From assembly GCA_947167745.1 (NCBI GenBank), contig CAMVJE010000052.1, positions 1-10,295 of the forward strand: a DNA stretch of 10,295 bases. Direction: 5' to 3'. This DNA comes from an uncultured Treponema sp. (lineage in GTDB: Bacteria > Spirochaetota > Spirochaetia > Treponematales > Treponemataceae). The translations under genes were made by a program, and so were the position numbers. The notes beneath the pieces are model-generated. The model searched no databases and had not been told where the DNA came from. It worked only from the letters and a program-made list of their open reading frames with translations. Below, piece after piece: positions 6,255 through 10,295 of the stretch (positions are counted from its first letter, which is position 1; every line of letters begins with the position of its first letter).

Positions 6255-6283
6255 AAAATAACCTATAGTACAAATTCAGTCAA
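6255..6283 (-). promoter_or_regulatory. Possible promoter giving a leaderless mRNA for the 90-aa gene and tsaE-tsaB
   Basis: On the minus strand TTGACT (6283-6278) and TATTTT (6260-6255) are separated by 17 bases, the ideal sigma-70 spacing. The -10 ends five bases before the ATG at 6249, so transcription would begin at or next to the start codon, and no Shine-Dalgarno is present there. It could supply tsaE and tsaB separately from the flagellar genes upstream. Evidence is motif and spacing only; the -10 matches 4 of 6. Confidence 0.45.
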
Positions 6284-6290
6284 GGGAATT

Positions 6291-7394
6291 TTAGTCATCA
6301 TAATTACAGACCATAGCCTGAATTCTGTTAATGACTTTTGCTTCAATTTTGATGAATTTTATATGTAAAATATAAATACCGTCGCTTCTTTTTGTTGTTC
6401 GAACGATAGTACCGACTGCGTGATCATTCTGTTTTTTGTTCAGAGGACCGTCAATATAAATGTGCTGGTCTGCTTTAATTGGCAGGGTTGCAATAAGTCT
6501 GCATCCACCAGTTGAAATATCTTCAAGAACTCCTTCATGGGCTTTTTCTGACGGAATATAATGAATTTTTTCTTTTTTGCCTTCACCTTCCACTACGATT
6601 TTTACAGAATGGAAGTTACAGGCCACATTCATTTCTGCACGTTCCTGTTCACGCTTTTGAAGAGGAGATACTTTATCAGATGGAACGATTACCATTTCCT
6701 GCTCATTTTCTTTACCTGTCTGATATCGGACAACCCGAGATTCGATATTGTAAGGAGTACCATCTTCAAGTTCGAAAATAAAATTTACTTTTTCGAGCGG
6801 TTTTGGACGGACATCAGAAGTTACTGTTGATGGAAGTGTTAAAATCATTGCTTCTGAATTATTTTCGATAAGTGTGAGCTTGTGATGAAAACCTTTATCC
6901 AGGGTAAGTGTAAAAGTAGTATTTATTGCAATGTTTTTGGAATTTTTAATAAGACCTGTCTGACGGTATACTTTGAAAATCTTTTTCTGTAAGGCAAAAA
7001 GGTGTGTTTTTCCTGATTCATCGCCCTCGCTGTCAAAGATTTTAAACTGTTCCTTGAGCAGAGCCGTCATTGACATATAGTCCCGAACAATATACTGGAT
7101 GTTTGGGGTTTTATGATTGCGACAAATAACTGAAAGAACTTCCTTTTCTTCCTTTACAAGTGAACAGAGTGAAGAGATTTCGTTAATATCTTTGATTGAT
7201 GTAGGTCTATTTTTCTTTTTTTCGATATAGGCCGGTGAATTTAAGTATGAACTTATTGCCTTAGATATTATGTAAATTGTTGCAATTAAAAATATGATAA
7301 TAAGGAGAATAATCAGCACGGAAAAAACGTTTACTTCAAGCCGTGCCTGAAGGGGGGAACCAGTCTGAAGAAGCATAGGTGAAATGTTTGTCAT
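6291..7394 (-). CDS. Membrane-anchored PilZ-domain protein, probable c-di-GMP receptor (YcgR-like)
   Basis: This 367-residue protein has one strong membrane helix near the N-terminus (about 25-47, VLIILLIIIFLIATIYIIS), so most of it should face the cytoplasm. Residues about 155-245 resemble the YcgR N-terminal barrel. A PilZ domain follows (about 247-360) with both c-di-GMP-binding motifs intact: RxxxR (Arg248 and Arg252) and DxSxxG (DISTGG, 292-297). YcgR-type proteins slow or steer the flagellar motor when c-di-GMP is high. A PilZ protein affecting motility and virulence has been described in Treponema denticola; whether this is its orthologue I cannot verify. GAGGAG lies 7 bases before the ATG, inside the end of the upstream gene, and only one base separates the two frames, so translation is probably coupled. 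The membrane anchor differs from soluble enterobacterial YcgR. Confidence 0.88.
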   Translation of the reverse strand: MTNISPMLLQTGSPLQARLEVNVFSVLIILLIIIFLIATIYIISKAISSYLNSPAYIEKKKNRPTSIKDINEISSLCSLVKEEKEVLSVICRNHKTPNIQYIVRDYMSMTALLKEQFKIFDSEGDESGKTHLFALQKKIFKVYRQTGLIKNSKNIAINTTFTLTLDKGFHHKLTLIENNSEAMILTLPSTVTSDVRPKPLEKVNFIFELEDGTPYNIESRVVRYQTGKENEQEMVIVPSDKVSPLQKREQERAEMNVACNFHSVKIVVEGEGKKEKIHYIPSEKAHEGVLEDISTGGCRLIATLPIKADQHIYIDGPLNKKQNDHAVGTIVRTTKRSDGIYILHIKFIKIEAKVINRIQAMVCNYDD

Positions 7395-7395
7395 T

Positions 7396-7986
7396 TTATA
7401 ACTCCTCGATTGTTTTTGCTATTGCCTGAAGGCGGGGACTTATTTCGTATTCAGCTAAATCACCCATGAGTACCGTATCTTTTGAAGCGATTGCTTGTTC
7501 AAAATCATTGAGAATACCGGAAAAATCTTGAAAAAATTCGTTAACATTTTTGCCGTCAATCATTAGTTTTGAATAAACTTCTGGAAACAGGGCAGAAAGT
7601 GTGGCTGTATGACAGAATTTTTCGATAAAGTCAGCCAGTTTTGCTATAAGGAGTGTTGATTCTTTATCTTTTCCACTTTGAAGCTGCACCGGAAGATTAA
7701 CAAGTTCATCGGAAAGAGAAAGACATTCGCTTTTTTGATTTTGAAATGAAGACTTGATTTCGTCCTGAGAAACGATAACAAGTTCCAGTTTTGTGTCTTC
7801 TTTCAGAGGTTCGTCAAAAATAGATTCAAAATCATCAGCCCCGATATTCTTCCCGTTAAGAGTAATATTTATTGTTGTTGCCTTATTTTTTTCACATTCT
7901 GCTTCAAAAGACTTAAGAACATCGCCAACAGTCTTTTCATTTTCGAGGATAACATCAAGTTTTTCGTTGTTTACATAAAATTCCAT
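7396..7986 (-). CDS. Hypothetical protein beside fliD; possible beta-grasp plus FliS/FliT-like helical chaperone
   Basis: I do not recognise a named family. Residues 1-76 look like a ubiquitin-like beta-grasp domain: two N-terminal strands (EFYVNNEKLDVIL), a helix after TVGDVLKSFEAEC, a strand-turn INITLNGKNIG, then LKEDTKLELVIVS. Residues 78-196 are predicted helical and acidic, ending with DFEQAIASKDTVLMGDLAEYE (161-181), a pattern reminiscent of small flagellar chaperones such as FliT/FliS. There is no signal or membrane segment, so it is cytosolic. It lies 46 bases after fliD and one base before the PilZ gene, the position where fliS and fliT often lie in other bacteria. A role as FliD or flagellin export chaperone is inference from place and shape. 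AAAGGA precedes the ATG by 7 bases. Confidence 0.75.
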   Translation of the reverse strand: MEFYVNNEKLDVILENEKTVGDVLKSFEAECEKNKATTINITLNGKNIGADDFESIFDEPLKEDTKLELVIVSQDEIKSSFQNQKSECLSLSDELVNLPVQLQSGKDKESTLLIAKLADFIEKFCHTATLSALFPEVYSKLMIDGKNVNEFFQDFSGILNDFEQAIASKDTVLMGDLAEYEISPRLQAIAKTIEEL

Positions 7987-8004
7987 TATAATTTCCTTTG
8001 TACA

Positions 8005-8055
8005 ATATCGGCTGCATTATTTTTATATTATACTACTGTTTTCCATTATTTGCAA
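8005..8055 (-). promoter_or_regulatory. Promoter region between fliD and the 196-aa gene (sigma-70-like, with overlapping sigma-28-like -10)
   Basis: On the minus strand TTGCAA (8055-8050) and a perfect TATAAT (8032-8027) are 17 bases apart, a good sigma-70 arrangement starting near 8020 with a leader of about 34 bases. Further on, GCCGATAT (8012-8005) matches the sigma-28 -10 at 7 of 8 positions. Its -35 is poor (TAAT at 14 or TATA at 16 bases), and its start would fall on the Shine-Dalgarno AAAGGA. The first reading is therefore favoured; dual control is possible. Confidence 0.5.
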
Positions 8056-10123
8056 AATTACTGACGGTATTTGATTGAGCATTGAGGTTGTTGAGGGTTC
8101 CTTCCATTTGCCCGTATTTATTGCGAAGCTGTACTTCTTTAGAGCTTAGCTGTGTCTCTAATTTGTGAATTTTTGCTTCGGATGCTTTAATCTTTGTATC
8201 AATTCCTGAATTTTTTGAAGCGATTATTCCGCCGCTCTGAGTCCAGCTTGTAAGCTGCTTGTCGATTGCGTAACCAATTCCTGAATCGATAACCAGATCC
8301 CCGTCTGAGTCATAGCCGAAAAGATTTTTAATCGCATCCATGTTTTCGTCCAGGGACTGGTCAAGTTTTTTTTCGTCGATTTCAAGATAGCCTCTCATCT
8401 GGCTTGCTACATAGCCACCTGTGCTTCCTGATGCCCGGCTCGAAATTCCGATTTGGTTAAGCATGGTAAGGGTTGCTTCGTCAGACCATTTGTAATTCGC
8501 TGTTACGATTGCCCTTAGAGATGACTTACCGTTTGTGAGTGAAAAATCGTTCTGGAACATACCTAATCGTGATTCTGCATCTTCCCGTTCAGAGTCAGAA
8601 AGATAGTCAAGTTCAGATATGACTTCGGGTTTGTTTTCACTTAGAATTGTCATTTCTGCAAGAACCTGATTGTATCGGCCTACAAATTCAATTAATGCAT
8701 TTTTAGCAGATTCTTTGTCACTGGTTATGTCTATTGTTGCCGTTTCTTTTGTCGGTGCCTTTACATTCAGTGTAACATTAGGTATTACATCATCGATTTT
8801 ATTTGAAGGTCTCCTGATTGTAATTCCCTCGTATTTTATAATTGCATCGCCAGATTGAGAAATAGGATTTACAGGAGTGTAGCCTAAATTCTTTTTTTCA
8901 TCATAAGCCGTGAATTCAGTGATATTAATCTGGGTTCCTGTATTACGGTTTCTGACGACTATACTTTCAATATCCGGGTAATCCTTGAGAGAAATGGAAA
9001 TGTTTTTTTGCTTACTTTCATTGTCCGCAGAAACTGAGGCTGTATCGATTTTAATTTCGCTTCCGTCTTTATTGTGGACATAAAAATCTTCGAAACCTAC
9101 TATGGGTTTTAGAGGTTCAGGCGGAACTGGAGGTAGATTTGTTTCTGTCTGCTCGTTTTGAACTGTTATTGTCTGAAATGTTGCAATACCTGCGTCTGGT
9201 AGTTCCGGGCGGGTAGTGCGCTTTATATTAAGTTCTTCTGTTAAGTCTTCGACTTCTTGTGTTGAATATGCGAACTGGAATACTTCACTTTCAGTTTGAA
9301 GAAAATCTTCAGGAATATTGAGTGTAAAACCGCTTCTTGGTGGAATTGTTATCAGACCAGACTCTTCATCAAATTCGATGAATGTTTTTGTAAGTGGGGG
9401 CATGCCATTCTGTTCAACTTCTGGAATTTTGGGATTTGGCAATGTAGACTCATCGATAGGACTTTCTAAATCTGCAAGAGCCGTCACGATTGGATATATT
9501 TCCCCTCTGTTTTTTTCAACAAGTTTGTTTTCTAAGGCATAAGTCAAAGCATCATCTTTTAGGACAAGGCGATTGTCGTCTCCAGTTTTAAGTGATTCAA
9601 GGAGAAGAGAAGATTTTCCGTTGCTGACACCAACAAATGAAGCCTTTAAAACATTTGCTCCCCGCTTATTGAGGGAATTTACAAAATCTGTGAGTTTTCC
9701 ACCTTTCCAATTGAATGTTATTTTTTTTTCGCCGATTTCGAAGGTATAGACACCTTTCGGAACTTTTGAGCTTTTGTCTAATTCACCAGAAAGAAATCGG
9801 TCTGATGTGGCTTCTTTTACGACATCAACTTTTATTGATTCTAAAGCTGCGTCTCTTCCTGCGTCTGCAGTGATAGCTCTTTCATCAGATGAATTTGCAA
9901 TCTTATTATTGAAAGGATTTTCAAAGGAGTAGAGTGTTTTTGTGCTGTCTCGCAATGCTGACATTTTTTTATTCATGCCACGCCATGCGTTTTGCTGTTC
10001 TTTGTACCTGTCAAGCGATTCCTGCTCACGAGTGAGAGGAATTCGCTCTTTTTTCATCAGCGCATCAATATAATCATTGGTTTTATATTTATCACTGACT
10101 CCAGGTATTGAAATTTCAGCCAT
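8033..10123 (-). CDS. fliD: Flagellar filament cap protein FliD (HAP2)
   Basis: FliD caps the growing filament and directs flagellin insertion. The 696-residue product starts MAEISIPGVSDKYKTNDYIDALM, the typical FliD N-terminus, with a helical D0/D1 section to about residue 65 and the ITADAGRDAALESIKVDVV strand region (84-102). The FliD C-terminal domain (about 465-690) contains the helix SAKNALIEFVGRYN (472-485), NQIGISSRA (556-564), the LFGYDSDGD segment (601-609) and a long final coiled coil. It is far longer than the E. coli protein (468). The excess lies mainly at about 215-440, a Pro/Glu-rich region including LPPVPPEPLKP, probably a surface insertion seen in spirochaete FliDs. DSDGDLVID (605-613) resembles a calcium loop. 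GAGGGG precedes the ATG by 8 bases, within a possible hairpin loop. It is preceded by flaG, the usual partner. Confidence 0.95.
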   Translation of the reverse strand: MAEISIPGVSDKYKTNDYIDALMKKERIPLTREQESLDRYKEQQNAWRGMNKKMSALRDSTKTLYSFENPFNNKIANSSDERAITADAGRDAALESIKVDVVKEATSDRFLSGELDKSSKVPKGVYTFEIGEKKITFNWKGGKLTDFVNSLNKRGANVLKASFVGVSNGKSSLLLESLKTGDDNRLVLKDDALTYALENKLVEKNRGEIYPIVTALADLESPIDESTLPNPKIPEVEQNGMPPLTKTFIEFDEESGLITIPPRSGFTLNIPEDFLQTESEVFQFAYSTQEVEDLTEELNIKRTTRPELPDAGIATFQTITVQNEQTETNLPPVPPEPLKPIVGFEDFYVHNKDGSEIKIDTASVSADNESKQKNISISLKDYPDIESIVVRNRNTGTQINITEFTAYDEKKNLGYTPVNPISQSGDAIIKYEGITIRRPSNKIDDVIPNVTLNVKAPTKETATIDITSDKESAKNALIEFVGRYNQVLAEMTILSENKPEVISELDYLSDSEREDAESRLGMFQNDFSLTNGKSSLRAIVTANYKWSDEATLTMLNQIGISSRASGSTGGYVASQMRGYLEIDEKKLDQSLDENMDAIKNLFGYDSDGDLVIDSGIGYAIDKQLTSWTQSGGIIASKNSGIDTKIKASEAKIHKLETQLSSKEVQLRNKYGQMEGTLNNLNAQSNTVSNFANNGKQ

Positions 10124-10124
10124 A

Positions 10125-10144
10125 GTAATATCCCCTCAGATTAC
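10125..10144 (-). promoter_or_regulatory. Hairpin presenting the fliD ribosome-binding site in its loop
   Basis: On the minus strand GTAAT (10144-10140) pairs with ATTAC (10129-10125) around the ten-base loop CTGAGGGGAT, which contains the fliD Shine-Dalgarno GAGGGG and the core GGGGAU. CsrA sites typically show ARGGAU in a hairpin loop, so this could be a CsrA target, or simply local structure. The stem is only five pairs. Confidence 0.4.
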
Positions 10145-10188
10145 AGAAAACCAAAATTAATCAAGTAGATTGCAAGGTTGACGGATGA

Positions 10189-10295
10189 TTAGATCATTTC
10201 GTCGAACAAAAGACCTATGGTCTTTCGAATCCTTACCTTTAGTTTCTGCAAGTCTGCGGATGGAATCTCCTTGATGACTTTATCTGTTGACGGGT
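10189..10295 (-). CDS. flaG: FlaG family flagellar protein, C-terminal 34 residues (cut by window edge)
   Basis: The open frame enters from the right edge and stops with TAA at 10191-10189. The 34 visible residues include VIKEIPSADLQKLKVR and TIGLLFDEMI, matching the FlaG C-terminal pattern (a [KR]xIP motif, then a helix and a GLLxD end). FlaG proteins influence filament length and are often encoded directly before fliD, as here (65 bases upstream). The start and the N-terminal part are outside the window, so length and promoter cannot be judged. A perfect 7-bp inverted repeat (AAAGACC-ATA-GGTCTTT on the minus strand, 10225-10209) lies inside the coding part. Confidence 0.85.
   Translation of the reverse strand, partial: PSTDKVIKEIPSADLQKLKVRIRKTIGLLFDEMI

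Noticed and set aside
6512..6830. Plus-strand open frames opposite the PilZ gene
   Set aside because: Antisense shadows of a well-supported gene; Phe/Leu-rich translation reflects reverse reading of lysine and glutamate codons.
10209..10225. Perfect 7-bp inverted repeat inside flaG
   Set aside because: It encodes the conserved FlaG end and is short; no sign of a regulatory role beyond chance.

Overview
The window carries flagellar late-assembly genes of a spirochaete, most likely a Treponema of moderate G+C. This rests on the gene set and order (flgN-like, flgK, flgL, fliW, csrA on one side; flaG, fliD, a PilZ protein, tsaE, tsaB on the other), the long FliD, and family-level resemblance of the proteins. 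From memory, the two modules lie at separate loci in Treponema pallidum; here they converge. The genus is an inference; no marker gene is complete.

Layout. Positions 1-41 are the 5' part of a tRNA-His(GTG) gene on the minus strand with its own promoter. From a sigma-28-like promoter (153-179) the plus strand reads flgN-like chaperone, flgK, flgL, fliW, csrA (212-4771). From the right edge, the minus strand reads flaG (partial), fliD, a 196-aa unknown, a membrane-anchored PilZ protein, a 90-aa unknown, tsaE and tsaB (10295 down to 4856). The arms meet tail to tail between csrA and tsaB.

How the genes work together. FlgK and FlgL form the hook-filament junction, FliD caps the filament, and the FlgN-like protein probably escorts FlgK/FlgL for export. 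FlaG is a filament-associated protein. FliW and CsrA form the flagellin-sensing translational switch. The PilZ protein is a probable c-di-GMP receptor acting on motility. The 196-aa protein sits where FliS/FliT chaperones are often found. TsaB and TsaE are tRNA t6A-modification factors that ride at the end of this flagellar gene string.

Non-coding structure. Three gaps (flgK-flgL, flgL-fliW, csrA-tsaB) hold short-period inverted repeats: two copies of a roughly 72-bp element with 10-bp periodicity, and one with 9-bp CTCTGTG units that appears interrupted by another hairpin sequence. Two ribosome-binding sites (fliW, fliD) lie in the loop of potential hairpins with GGA exposed, as in CsrA sites, which is notable beside fliW-csrA. 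I saw no insertion sequence, CRISPR array, toxin-antitoxin or defence system; the main unknowns are the 196-aa and 90-aa proteins and the intergenic repeats.
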